From: a bacterium
Lineage (GTDB): Bacteria; Planctomycetota; Planctomycetia; Planctomycetales; Planctomycetaceae
Length of the DNA: 64,000 nt
Assembly (NCBI GenBank): GCA_016124895.1
Contig: WGMU01000015.1
Span: forward strand, 36,980-100,979
Direction: 5' to 3'
Shown: positions 54,776-63,876 of the stretch, piece after piece
Position numbering within the stretch: position 1 is the stretch's first letter
Layout: each line of letters begins with the position of its first letter
Notes under the pieces: model-generated
Told to the model about the DNA's origin: nothing
Seen by the model: only the letters and a program-made list of their open reading frames with translations
The model's database searches: none
Program-made: the position numbers and the translations under genes

Positions 54776-55981
54776 ATGGACCCCGGGCAACTTTTTCAGC
54801 TCTACCAGGAACTGCAGGGCTACGTCGGCTGGGATGAAGCAGATCCCGGCCGGATTGCTGCCGTTCGCGAGGCAGTGCGGCCTGCATTTCCTTCCATCAT
54901 TGATGACTTCTATGCGGAGATTGTGCGTCATCCGACGGCGGCCCGGGTCATTACGGGTGGGGACCGGCAGATCGAACGTCTGAAGAAGACGCTTCTGACC
55001 TGGCTGAGTGATCTGTTCGACGGCCCGTACGACGAAGCCTTTGTCGTCAAGCGGTTTCGCGTGGGTCAACGGCATGTCGAGATTGGACTCGAAGCTTTCT
55101 ATACGCAGGTCGCTCTGTCGCGGATGCGAATTAAGTTGATCGACGAAATCAGCCAGCGGACCGCCTCGTCGGAATTGGAACAACTGGCCACGGTCGTCGC
55201 CCTCAATCGTCTGCTTGATCTCGATATGACGATCATCGAGTACGCGTATCAGGCTGAATTCACTGCGCGGGAGCAGCGACAGGAACGGCTGCTGACGCTC
55301 GGCAAAGTCGCAGCGGGGATCGCTCACGAACTCCGCAACCCGTTGAACGCAGTCAAGACATCGGTCTATTACCTGCTCAATGCCCGTACCGCGACGGAAG
55401 AAAAAATCCGCGAGCACCTGGAGCGGATTGATCGTCAGGTTGGAATATCGGACGGTGTCATTACGGCGCTGTCGAGGTTCGCCAAGCTCCCCGTTCCGAA
55501 TGTCGCGCCGATCAATCTATGTGACTTCGTGAGGAAGACGCTCGAAGTCAACCCGGTTCCGAAAAACATTGAGCTGGAACTCGACTGCCAGGAAACACTG
55601 CCGCATGTGTCGGGTGACGCTGAACAACTGCAGATCGTGCTTGGCAATCTGATTCGCAACGCCTGCGATGCGATGCCCGATGGTGGACGTTTGACGCTTC
55701 GCGCTCATGCACCCGCAGGTTCGACAGCCGGTGGCGAGACCGATCAGACTCCCGACAGATTCGCACTGTCAGTGACCGATACCGGTTGTGGAATTCGGCC
55801 GGAGGACCTGAAGCGGATTATGGAGCCGTTGTTTTCCACCAAGACGCGCGGTCTGGGGCTCGGGCTCGCACTGGCGCGAGCCATCATGGACCGGCACCAG
55901 GGCGAACTGAGCGTCAGCAGTCTGCCCGGACATGGCACAACGTTTACGATGATGCTTAACGTCGCACAGAAGTCCGCATGA
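54776..55981 (+). CDS. Globin-coupled sensor histidine kinase
   Basis: 401 residues, no membrane segment. N-terminal protoglobin/globin-sensor domain (about 1-160) with the proximal H100 in 'FRVGQRHVEIGLEAFY', then a linker, HisKA with H184 ('GIAHELRNPLNAVKTS') and HATPase_c: 'NLIRNACDAMPDGG', 'DTGCGI', 'LFSTKTRGLGLGLALARAI'. Family members sense O2, CO or NO through haem and change autokinase activity. The stop overlaps the start of the next gene (ATGA), so the two kinases are made together. ATG at 54776 after a 292-base gap from the globin. Confidence 0.92.
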   Translation: MDPGQLFQLYQELQGYVGWDEADPGRIAAVREAVRPAFPSIIDDFYAEIVRHPTAARVITGGDRQIERLKKTLLTWLSDLFDGPYDEAFVVKRFRVGQRHVEIGLEAFYTQVALSRMRIKLIDEISQRTASSELEQLATVVALNRLLDLDMTIIEYAYQAEFTAREQRQERLLTLGKVAAGIAHELRNPLNAVKTSVYYLLNARTATEEKIREHLERIDRQVGISDGVITALSRFAKLPVPNVAPINLCDFVRKTLEVNPVPKNIELELDCQETLPHVSGDAEQLQIVLGNLIRNACDAMPDGGRLTLRAHAPAGSTAGGETDQTPDRFALSVTDTGCGIRPEDLKRIMEPLFSTKTRGLGLGLALARAIMDRHQGELSVSSLPGHGTTFTMMLNVAQKSA

Positions 55982-57441
55982 CCGAAACTCCCGCGAGAAT
56001 TCTAATCATCGAAGACGAACCGGATACTCGATCGAACCTGATCGACATTCTGGAAATGTTCGGCTTTGAACCGTTTGCTGCAGGCAGCGCCGCGCAGGCG
56101 ATTGCTCACCCGGAACTGACATCGGTCGACATCATTCTCCTCGACCGCCGCCTGCCGGATATCCTTGCCGAAGATCTGCTCCCGCAGTTGCGCGGCGCTG
56201 CTCCGGAAGCCAGCGTGATCATTGCAACGGCTTATGGTGACCTCGACGGAACAATCGGCGCGCTGCGACATGGCGCGTCGGACTACCTGATCAAGCCGGT
56301 CAACCCCGACGCTCTGCACGCGTCGATCAATCGCTGCCTCGACCGTAAGCGACTCGAACGGTCGCAGCGGCAGAGTGAAGCAGCGTTTCGCAATCTGGTT
56401 GAATCTGCCGGCAGCATTATTGTCATCGTCCGATCAGACCGCAGCGTCGCGTATATCAACCCGTTCGGCGAGCAGATGATCGGTCGATCGCGTGAGTCCG
56501 TCATCGGCCTCGACTGTATTCAGACTTTCCTCGGGCATCAAAATCCGCGGCCGTACGAAACGCTGTTCCGTCGTATCCTCAAGGGCAGCGAGGTGCCCGA
56601 GTTCGAACTGGACGTGATCTGCGAGCAGCATCGGCATCACTGGCTGATGTGTAATGCGCGGCGGCTCGACGATTACGAAGGCGCGCCGGCGGTCCTGGTC
56701 ATCGGGCAGGACATTACTGCGCGGCGCGATGCCGAAATGAAACTGCTGCAGGCCGAACGACTGGCGGCGATTGGCAAGGCCATGACGGGACTTGCGCACG
56801 AAAGCCGCAATGCCCTGCAGCGAGCACAGGCATCACTCGACATGCTGGCCGCGGATTTTCACGACGACCCGCAGGCCATGAAACTGATCGAGCGGATTCA
56901 GACTGCCCAGGACGACCTGCACCGTCTGTATGAAGACGTTCGCGAGTACGCCCGCCCGGTCCAGGTCAACCCGCAACACACGAAACTCGACCAGTTACTG
57001 CAGCACGCCTGGGATGAGCTGATCGTCAAACGCGAAGGCCGCAAGTCGTCGCTGCTGATCTCTGTCAAAACCGAGCGGACCGAATGCCCGGTCGAGGCGT
57101 TCCTCATCCGGCAGGTCTTCCGCAACATCTTTGATAATTCGCTGGCAGCGTGTGACGACCCGGTTGAAATCACAGTGACGCTGACTGACGCCACACTGCG
57201 CGGCACCGCGGCACTGAGCATCTATGTGCAGGACAACGGTCCGGGCCTGCCTTCTGAATCAATGGCGAAAGTCTTCGACGAGTTCTTCACCACGAAAACG
57301 CACGGCACCGGACTGGGCCTTGCCATCGTCAAACGGCTAATCGAGGTCCACGGTGGGACGATCGGCCTTGATCGCGACGCTGCGAGCGGGTTCGCACTGC
57401 GGATTCTGCTGCCGCGCGCGGTGCCGCGCAACGTTGGCTGA
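55978..57441 (+). CDS. Response regulator-PAS-histidine kinase hybrid
   Basis: 487 residues. Receiver domain (about 7-120; acidic pair in 'IIEDEPD', phospho-acceptor D56 in 'IILLDRRLPD', K106 in 'YLIKPVNP'), PAS domain (about 133-250), HisKA with H274 ('GLAHESRNALQRA') and HATPase_c ('NIFDNSLAACDDP', 'DNGPGLP', 'GTGLGLAI'). A natural acceptor for the globin-coupled kinase encoded just upstream with overlapping codons, and itself a kinase; the final output gene is not here. PAS contents (haem, flavin or none) cannot be told. Confidence 0.92.
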   Translation: MTETPARILIIEDEPDTRSNLIDILEMFGFEPFAAGSAAQAIAHPELTSVDIILLDRRLPDILAEDLLPQLRGAAPEASVIIATAYGDLDGTIGALRHGASDYLIKPVNPDALHASINRCLDRKRLERSQRQSEAAFRNLVESAGSIIVIVRSDRSVAYINPFGEQMIGRSRESVIGLDCIQTFLGHQNPRPYETLFRRILKGSEVPEFELDVICEQHRHHWLMCNARRLDDYEGAPAVLVIGQDITARRDAEMKLLQAERLAAIGKAMTGLAHESRNALQRAQASLDMLAADFHDDPQAMKLIERIQTAQDDLHRLYEDVREYARPVQVNPQHTKLDQLLQHAWDELIVKREGRKSSLLISVKTERTECPVEAFLIRQVFRNIFDNSLAACDDPVEITVTLTDATLRGTAALSIYVQDNGPGLPSESMAKVFDEFFTTKTHGTGLGLAIVKRLIEVHGGTIGLDRDAASGFALRILLPRAVPRNVG

Positions 57442-57550
57442 GTGCCCCGTCTGGCGGCGGTGTTCGGTCTCGTTTTTGCTGAATCGTCGCAGCCCCGCAT
57501 GATCCCCTTCCAGGATTCCTCCACATCGGTTCGAGCGGTTTCCTGATTTC

Positions 57551-57635
57551 GTAGGCGTTGCGGCGAAACTCGCAAACAGTTTCGACGCGACGTTGCTGCT
57601 GTCTGTGCGAATTTCGCTACGAAAACCGCCTGAGC
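57551..57635. repeat. About 85-base repeat flanking the CxxCH gene, left copy
   Basis: Resembles 59021-59105 in the same orientation (shared GGCnAAACTCGCnnACAGTTTCG-like core, CAACGTTG-like and CTTTCGCTA-like parts) and, less closely, 12700-12785. It sits directly upstream of the CxxCH gene. Confidence 0.55.
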
Positions 57636-57658
57636 CTCCTCGCCTCCGGACTGATCCG

Positions 57659-58987
57659 ATGAAACTGCTCACCATCGCCCGCCTGCCGATCTGCATCGCG
57701 TTCGTTCTGGCATCAGGTTCCCGCCTGCTCGCCCAACTCGAATTTGAAAACGAGCCGATCAACTATCATACGACGCCAACGACCGATCGCATCGCGCGGC
57801 TGATCACGGCGATTGATCAGGGAAAGGCCGAGCTGACATGGGACGAAACGCACGGATGGCTGCCGTCAATACTTACGCAGCTCGATGTTCCCCGATCGTC
57901 GCAGACGCTGGTCTTCTCGAAGACCAGTCTGCAGCTCAGCCGGATCTCAACACACCGGCCGCGCGCACTGTATTTCAACGATGACACTTACGTCGGCTGG
58001 GTTCAGCGCGGAGACGTTGTCGAACTTGCCGCCGTCGACCCGGTGCAGGGCACGATCTTCTACACGCTCGCTCAGAAGGATCATCAACCGCCTGACATTC
58101 GCCGTGACAAAGGCAACTGTCTGGTCTGCCACGCGTCAACGCGAACAAAAGGCGTCCCCGGTCTGCTGGTCCGCTCAGTCTTTCCGTCTGAAGACGGTCA
58201 GCCGCATTTCGGACTGGGAACGCTGACGACCGACCATACAACGTCGTTCGATGAGCGGTTTGGTGGCTGGTACGTCACCGGCAAACATGGATCAATGCGG
58301 CACCGGGGAAACGCGATCGCCGACGACACGAAGGAGGACCCGATCGATCCGGAACCCGGCGCGAACCTGTCGAGCCTCGATAATCTGATCCGTACGCAGC
58401 CGTATCTGGAACCTGGCAGCGACCTCATTGCCCTGATGGTGCTCGAGTACCAGTCGCAGATGCACAACGTGATGACGCGAGCGTCCTACGAAACGCGGCG
58501 GGCTCTGCACTACGACACTGTGATGAATGAGGCTCTTGATCGACCGGCTGACTACCGCAGCGACGTGACTGAACGCCGCATCAAATCCGAAGGCGACCGC
58601 CTCTTGAGCTACCTGTTCTACTGCAACGAATTCCCGCTTCAGTCGCCGGTCGAGGGAACGTCGTCGTTCGTCGACGACTTTCAGAAACGCGGACCGCGCG
58701 ACAGACAGGGCCGCTCGCTGCGCGACTTCGATCTTCAGACGCGTCTGTTCCGCTACCCGCTGAGCTACCTGATCTACTCCGAATCATTCGAGGCTCTGCC
58801 GGTCGCCGTCCGCTCCTACGTCGAAGCCCGCATGGCTGACGTCCTTTCAGGCAAGGATCAATCCGCCGAATTCTCCCACCTGAGCGCGACTGATCGGCAG
58901 GCCATCAGCGAAATCCTGCGCGACACCAGGCCCGAACTCTGGCAGCAACTTTCTGTCAGTCCGAATGCTGCCGCAGTGACCAACTGA
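57659..58987 (+). CDS. Secreted monohaem (CxxCH) protein of unknown function
   Basis: 442 residues from the ATG at 57659. Signal peptide to about residue 24. One c-type haem motif, CLVCH, at about 157-161 in 'KGNCLVCHAST'. No further family seen by me; 'LYFNDDTYVGWVQRGD', 'VEYQSQMHNVMTRAS'-like (read as MVLEYQSQMHNVM) and 'FRYPLSYLIYSESF' look conserved. Histidines and methionines that could be the second axial ligand are many. Follows the sensor kinase pair by 217 bases, same strand, and is flanked by direct repeats. Confidence 0.82.
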   Translation: MKLLTIARLPICIAFVLASGSRLLAQLEFENEPINYHTTPTTDRIARLITAIDQGKAELTWDETHGWLPSILTQLDVPRSSQTLVFSKTSLQLSRISTHRPRALYFNDDTYVGWVQRGDVVELAAVDPVQGTIFYTLAQKDHQPPDIRRDKGNCLVCHASTRTKGVPGLLVRSVFPSEDGQPHFGLGTLTTDHTTSFDERFGGWYVTGKHGSMRHRGNAIADDTKEDPIDPEPGANLSSLDNLIRTQPYLEPGSDLIALMVLEYQSQMHNVMTRASYETRRALHYDTVMNEALDRPADYRSDVTERRIKSEGDRLLSYLFYCNEFPLQSPVEGTSSFVDDFQKRGPRDRQGRSLRDFDLQTRLFRYPLSYLIYSESFEALPVAVRSYVEARMADVLSGKDQSAEFSHLSATDRQAISEILRDTRPELWQQLSVSPNAAAVTN

Positions 58988-59020
58988 GCGCGCACTGCGA
59001 AAGCGGCTGACTGAATTCCG

Positions 59021-59105
59021 AAGCCGTAGCGGCAAAACTCCCGCAGAGTTCCGGCTCAACGTTGGTGCCGAAAGCCTGCGCGACTTTCGCTATCGAATCC
59101 GGAAT
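59021..59105. repeat. About 85-base repeat flanking the CxxCH gene, right copy
   Basis: Diverged direct copy of 57551-57635, just after the CxxCH gene. Comparison by eye; exact ends uncertain. Confidence 0.5.
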
Positions 59106-59295
59106 ACCTCAGAAATGTGGTCGAAACAGGCTCCAGACACCTGCCCTGCGGCGAAGTCCAGTTGGTTCCAGCCAAAACTGACCTGCCAGGAAAATCCCCT
59201 ATGCAGAGATCTGTCTTTTGCATCCGATGAAGAACGGGCGTAATGTTCGACTCGGCGCTCCGGCCTGCCGGCTAGTGAAACCGTTTTGCCCGTTC

Positions 59296-59655
59296 ATGCG
59301 GAATTTCAACGTGCGAACTCGTCTGACATTCAGACAACTTGCTCTTCCCTCTCGGCTGTGGCTGCTGAGTTTTGCTCTGCTGGCCGCGTGTCTGCCGGCT
59401 GCTGCGCTGGCGGAACTCAATGTCAGCGAAGCGTCCGAATGTGAATCTGAAATCCCGGTCGAAGAGTACGAATTCGCTGACGAACTGCCGCTGCTCAGGC
59501 AGGAACGCCGGGAAGACGTCCGCCTGCGTGCTGGCCGAGTGAAATTCCGGGTTCGCTGTAGTCAGGCTGCCGGTTGCCGCTCGCTGCGGCCGGAAAGAAG
59601 TCTGTCGCGCGGGCATCGTCTCTCGAACGGCCTGTGCGCGCCTCTGCTTTGTTAG
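59296..59655 (+). CDS. Hypothetical secreted protein (119 aa)
   Basis: Start at 59296 gives a leader ('LWLLSFALLAACLPAAALAE') with a plausible signal-peptidase site. The mature part is acidic and then basic with two cysteine pairs. Not recognised. The last third ('SLRPERSLSRGHRLSNG') is of poor protein character, so a frameshift or a non-gene is possible. Confidence 0.4.
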   Translation: MRNFNVRTRLTFRQLALPSRLWLLSFALLAACLPAAALAELNVSEASECESEIPVEEYEFADELPLLRQERREDVRLRAGRVKFRVRCSQAAGCRSLRPERSLSRGHRLSNGLCAPLLC

Positions 59656-59921
59656 GCCGCTGCGTCCTGCTGCCGTCGATCTCTCTGTTGCGCTGCCACG
59701 AGATCTGTTTGCGCTGGCGGTCGCTCTGATCCGCAAAGTTGTCGCGGACCTGCTCTCCGGGAGATCAGCACTCATCAACTGGCGCTGAGTTTCCGCGCCC
59801 ACTCGGTCTCTGTCGTACGGCTGCGCGAGGATCACCCCGCATCCTGCCGGCGGCGGTGCGTGACGCGCGGCCCAGCCATCAAAAGCCACTGACCAGTCCC
59901 CTCAACCGAAAGCAGGTTGTC

Positions 59922-60623
59922 ATGCAAAAACTCGTTCACGGAATTCATCGCTTTCAGCAGAACATCTTCAGCACTCAGCGCGACCTGTTTGAACGGCTGG
60001 TCGCAGGGCAGTCGCCGCTCGCGCTGTTTATCACGTGTTCGGATTCCCGGATCGATCCGAGCCTGATTACTCAAACCGAGCCCGGCGAGTTGTTCATCAT
60101 GAGAAACGCCGGAAACATCGTGCCGGCTTACGGCCAGATGACCGACGGCGTCGCTGCGACCATCGAGTACGCCGTCGCCGTTCTGAAGGTCCGCGACATT
60201 ATTCTCTGCGGCCATTCGCACTGCGGAGCGATGAACGGTCTGCTCCACCCGGAACAGATCGAAGAACTCCCGGCCGTCAGGCACTGGCTGTCGCACGCAG
60301 ACGCGACCGCCCGGATCATGGCCGAGAACTATCAACACATCGTCGATCCGGCCGCAAGACTCACAGCGACGGTGGAAGAAAACGTGCTGGTGCAGCTCGA
60401 AAATCTGCGGACGCATCCATCTGTCGCTGCGGCCAGTGCCCGAAACTCGCTCAAGCTGCACGGCTGGGTCTACAAGTTCGAGACCGGTCAGGTCTTCTCC
60501 TATGACCCCGCGCCGGGTCAGTTTCTGGCGCTCAACGCAGACGGAACTCCCGGCGACCTGCGTCGACCGGAGAAGACCCTTTCGGAGGCCGGCGATCCGC
60601 CACCGGTAACCTCCACGATCTGA
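59922..60623 (+). CDS. Beta-class carbonic anhydrase
   Basis: 233 residues from the ATG at 59922. Interconverts CO2 and bicarbonate. Zinc ligands C39 ('[11 protein letters not shown]'), H98 and C101 ('[13 protein letters not shown]'); the D41-R43 dyad is present, so this is an ordinary active beta enzyme. No signal peptide, so cytoplasmic. The gene is followed by a small membrane protein and a SulP transporter on the same strand, a set that suggests bicarbonate uptake or pH control. Confidence 0.96.
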   Translation: MQKLVHGIHRFQQNIFSTQRDLFERLVAGQSPLALFITCSDSRIDPSLITQTEPGELFIMRNAGNIVPAYGQMTDGVAATIEYAVAVLKVRDIILCGHSHCGAMNGLLHPEQIEELPAVRHWLSHADATARIMAENYQHIVDPAARLTATVEENVLVQLENLRTHPSVAAASARNSLKLHGWVYKFETGQVFSYDPAPGQFLALNADGTPGDLRRPEKTLSEAGDPPPVTSTI

Positions 60624-60716
60624 ATTCCCGGCGGGATAAAGGCTCAACCGGGAATTTCAGACGAACGGCTTTCTGCAAGCCACTTTTCATCAACGCAAGC
60701 TCAACTGGAGATTCCC

Positions 60717-61028
60717 ATGTCAACCACCACGTTTTCAAACAGGCCAGAGATCTCGCCCAAAGAGCAGGCGCTTGGTGAGCAGCTTCTGTGCTTTGCCGCG
60801 GCAGCAGGCTGCACCGTCGTCGGCGGGATCGGCTGGCTGATCAATGAACTGACTTCGATCGCGACGTCACTCGAAGCCCTGCTGATTATTGGTGACTTCT
60901 ATCTTCTGAATGGAGTCATTGCCTGGTGGAGGGCTCGGGAGTTGAGGGTTCTGCAGCAAGGGGCGATGTCTGAGCCCGTCGAAACGGCGGCCCGCGCGAG
61001 AGCGCCGGAGGTCAGTGAGCCCGAGTGA
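60717..61028 (+). CDS. Small membrane protein between carbonic anhydrase and SulP genes
   Basis: 103 residues; ATG with GGAG seven bases upstream. Two hydrophobic helices (about 23-45 and 53-70, 'LLIIGDFYLLNGVIAWW'), and a C-terminal tail rich in Ala/Glu. Unknown family. Operon context suggests a helper of the transporter. Confidence 0.8.
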   Translation: MSTTTFSNRPEISPKEQALGEQLLCFAAAAGCTVVGGIGWLINELTSIATSLEALLIIGDFYLLNGVIAWWRARELRVLQQGAMSEPVETAARARAPEVSEPE

Positions 61029-61094
61029 CGCCATCCGAGTAACAGATAGTGACAGACACTTCCAGTAATGCAGGACGGGACAGGGCTCAAGGTC

Positions 61095-63092
61095 ATGGAT
61101 ACGCCACTCCAGTCAAAAACTGAAACTGCAGGAACGCTGCGGAGCGATTTTCAGGCGTCGGTTGTTGTCTTTCTGGTGGCTCTGCCGCTGTGCATGGGCA
61201 TTGCGATCGCGTCCGGAGCACCAGTCGCCACCGGGCTGATCTCCGGCATCGTCGGCGGCCTTGTCGCGGGGGCGCTGGCGGGCTGCCCACTGCAGGTGAG
61301 CGGCCCGGCGGCCGGCCTGACGGTCATCGTGTTCGACATGGTGCAGCGGCTTGGTCTCGAAATTCTGGGACTTGCGGTATTGCTGGCGGGACTGATTCAG
61401 GTCGCCGCGGGTCTGCTGCGTGTTGGCCAGTGGTTTCGTGCCGTCTCACCAGCCGTGATCAAGGGAATGCTGGCGGGTATCGGCTTTCTGATTCTGGGCA
61501 GTCAGTTTCACGTGATGATTGACGACGCGCCGCGCGGCAGCGGCTCGGCGAATCTCGCCAGTATTCCGGAAGCCATTGGCAAGAGCTTTGCGCTGCCCGT
61601 GCTGGCTGATCGCGAAGTTCGCGAATATCACGCCGCTGCTCTGCGGTCTGTGGGCGAGGTGCATCGACAGCAGATTGCCCTGCAGGAGCTGCTCAGTGAG
61701 CACGCTCCTCATAGCCGGCCCAGCGTTGCGGTCTTTCAGGGAACTCAACAGCCAGGAAAATCTGAGGCCGCAGCGCCGTTGCCCTCGGACGTCGTCACTC
61801 AACTGATTGAGCGGCAGGCTGCTATTACCGGGCAACTGAATGAACTGGTTGATCGATTGACACAATTTGAGCGCAGCCACCCTGATACACCGAGAGCGGG
61901 TGCCATTCAGACGGCTGCCTCTGTTGCCCGACAGCAGTGTCGGGTCGCACTCGCTGATCTGAAATCGGGGCAACTCCAGACATCGCTTGCCAGTCAGAAA
62001 CGCGCGATTGAGTCGCAGGAATCGCTGCTTCAGCAGCTTAAGAATCATCATCTGGCGGCTTGGCTGGGACTGTTCACAATCGCCGTGATCGTGTTCTGGC
62101 AAACCTGCGTGCCAAAGAAGTATCGCGTTGTCCCGGCTCCGCTCATTGCCGTTGTCCTTGCGACACTGCTGACCACTGTGATGACTCTACCGGTCCTTTA
62201 TGTTGAGATTCCGGACTCACTATGGAACGACATCCGGTATCCGACGATGGCAGTTCTCAATAACGCTCCATGGGCAGAACTCTGGGGGCCGGCCTTGCTG
62301 ATTGCCGTTGTCGCCAGTGCCCAGACACTGCTGACCGCGACCGCCGTTGACCAGATGCACTCGGGGCCGCGCACCCGATATGACAAAGAGCTGATTTCTC
62401 AGGGAGTGGGCAACACATTGTGCGGGTTGCTCGGGGCACTCCCGTTGTCGGGCGTGATTGTTCGAAGCTCGGCCAATATTCAATCCGGTGCCAGGACACG
62501 GCTATCAACGATTCTGCACGGATTGTGGCTGCTCATTTTTGTCGTTGGACTGGCTCCTGTGCTGCGGCTGATCCCGACGTCGAGCCTGGCCGCGATGCTC
62601 GTTTACACTGGATATAAGCTGGTTGATGTGAAATCGCTGACGACGCTGCGTCAGTATGGCTGGTGGTCAATCGCCATTTACGCGGCCACTGTAATCACGA
62701 TCGTGTTTACTGACCTGCTGTCGGGCGTGCTGGTTGGCATCGGCTGCTCAATGGTGCGGCTGCTGCTGACCATGTCGCGACTGCATGTTGATCTGAACGT
62801 CTCGGACGACGGCTGCTCTGCAACCGTTGAACTGTCTGGAGCCGCGACGTTTCTGCGGCTCCCGCAACTGGCGTCGACGCTCGAACAGATTCCGACTGGC
62901 TGCGCCGTTCGAGTCAACCTGGACGCGCTGAATCACGTCGACCACGCCTGCCTGGACCTGCTGAACTCGTGGTCGATCCAGCACTCGGCCACGGGAGGCT
63001 CTGTCGAACTGGACTGGGAATCGCTGCGCAGCCGGTTCGACCGTCGCCCTGGCCAGCGCATGGTCAATACCGCAGGCAGGTCCGCTGTCTGA
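61095..63092 (+). CDS. SulP-family anion transporter with central hydrophilic insertion and STAS domain
   Basis: 665 residues from the ATG at 61095 (AGGG upstream); an ATG nine codons earlier is possible. SulP core: 'LPLCMGIAIASGAPVATGLI', 'QVSGPAAGLTVIVFDMV', 'LALLCGLLGALPLSGVIVRS'-like (read as GNTLCGLLGALPLSG), 'SANIQSGARTRLSTILHG'. About 150 hydrophilic, partly coiled-coil residues (166-316) split the core after 'ANLASIPEAIGK'; such an insert is not usual. C-terminal STAS domain begins 'LNVSDDGCSATVELSG'. Neighbouring carbonic anhydrase makes bicarbonate the likely substrate, as in BicA; sulfate remains possible. Confidence 0.93.
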   Translation: MDTPLQSKTETAGTLRSDFQASVVVFLVALPLCMGIAIASGAPVATGLISGIVGGLVAGALAGCPLQVSGPAAGLTVIVFDMVQRLGLEILGLAVLLAGLIQVAAGLLRVGQWFRAVSPAVIKGMLAGIGFLILGSQFHVMIDDAPRGSGSANLASIPEAIGKSFALPVLADREVREYHAAALRSVGEVHRQQIALQELLSEHAPHSRPSVAVFQGTQQPGKSEAAAPLPSDVVTQLIERQAAITGQLNELVDRLTQFERSHPDTPRAGAIQTAASVARQQCRVALADLKSGQLQTSLASQKRAIESQESLLQQLKNHHLAAWLGLFTIAVIVFWQTCVPKKYRVVPAPLIAVVLATLLTTVMTLPVLYVEIPDSLWNDIRYPTMAVLNNAPWAELWGPALLIAVVASAQTLLTATAVDQMHSGPRTRYDKELISQGVGNTLCGLLGALPLSGVIVRSSANIQSGARTRLSTILHGLWLLIFVVGLAPVLRLIPTSSLAAMLVYTGYKLVDVKSLTTLRQYGWWSIAIYAATVITIVFTDLLSGVLVGIGCSMVRLLLTMSRLHVDLNVSDDGCSATVELSGAATFLRLPQLASTLEQIPTGCAVRVNLDALNHVDHACLDLLNSWSIQHSATGGSVELDWESLRSRFDRRPGQRMVNTAGRSAV

Positions 63093-63356
63093 CGACTCCA
63101 GCGACGCGACAGAAACCACGGCATATCACGGGACGGCACCGGAACCGGCGCGCTGACGAACCAGCGCCCGGATCATGGACAGTGGCCACTGGCAGGACGG
63201 CTTCGGCCGCGCCATCGTCACGGCCACCGACGTCACCAATGGCGGCAGCGGAGACACTCCGCTGTCTGCCCGGGATGCCATTCCTGCCCGCAGCGACACC
63301 GTGCTGGTCACGACGACGGCGTACGAAGTCTGCGGAATGCCGAAAACCGCGACGAG
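63093..63356. other. Intergenic region, no supported gene
   Basis: One reading frame (63175-63360) of 61 codons ends inside the repeat at 63357 and has no ribosome site; nothing else seen. Continues to 63669 through the MITE-like copy. Confidence 0.4.
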
Positions 63357-63491
63357 TTAGTTCGACAGCGCCACTTTCGGTTGCCGTACAAGCACGAAGC
63401 GCAAGCGAGTGAATCAGCTACGTCGAACACATTCGCTTGCGCTGCGTGCTTGTCTCCTCGCAAATCTCGCCAAAGTGCGCTGTCCAATTAG
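63357..63491. repeat. MITE-like palindromic element, copy 2
   Basis: About 135 bases; reverse orientation of 27700-27835. Ends TTAG...GACAGCGCCAC and GTGCGCTGTCCAATTAG. Inner arms 63388-63411 and 63428-63453 are less perfect than in copy 1. A separate, older insertion of the same family. Confidence 0.87.
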
Positions 63492-63669
63492 GATGCCGCC
63501 TCCTCCGGCAACGTGGCCAACCCGATACACTGGGCGTACGACGACTTTAGGCGTTTGCCCCTTTACTCTCGGCACCTTTTTCTTCCCAGGCAAGTGTCAG
63601 AGCAGACTGATCAATTGATTCGAGAGCGTGCAATCAAGGCCCACGTTCCGATCTCCCCGGTACAGAATT

Positions 63670-63876
63670 ATGGATACTGAACCTCACACACGAGTGTTAT
63701 TGTTGCGTCGGTCGATATTTTCACTGATAGCCTTGTCAGCACTTATCATATTACTGGGGTTGGTACGAGTTGCATACGTACGAGTGTTCTACAGGACGCC
63801 GGATATCACCTCACCTGCCTTGATCGAATGCAGTGTTCGTGAGATTTCGGCACGCGCGAAACCATTAAGGCTTTGA
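63670..63876 (+). CDS. Possible small membrane protein (68 aa) in an AT-richer patch
   Basis: ATG at 63670 opens 'MDTEPHTRVLLLRRSIFSLI' and one hydrophobic helix ('SLIALSALIILLGLVRVAYV'). Codon use and base content differ from the rest of the window, which may show transfer or a decayed gene. Nothing recognised. Confidence 0.4.
   Translation: MDTEPHTRVLLLRRSIFSLIALSALIILLGLVRVAYVRVFYRTPDITSPALIECSVREISARAKPLRL

Noticed and set aside
63175..63360. 61-codon frame after the SulP gene
   Set aside because: No ribosome site, and the stop is part of the MITE-like repeat.
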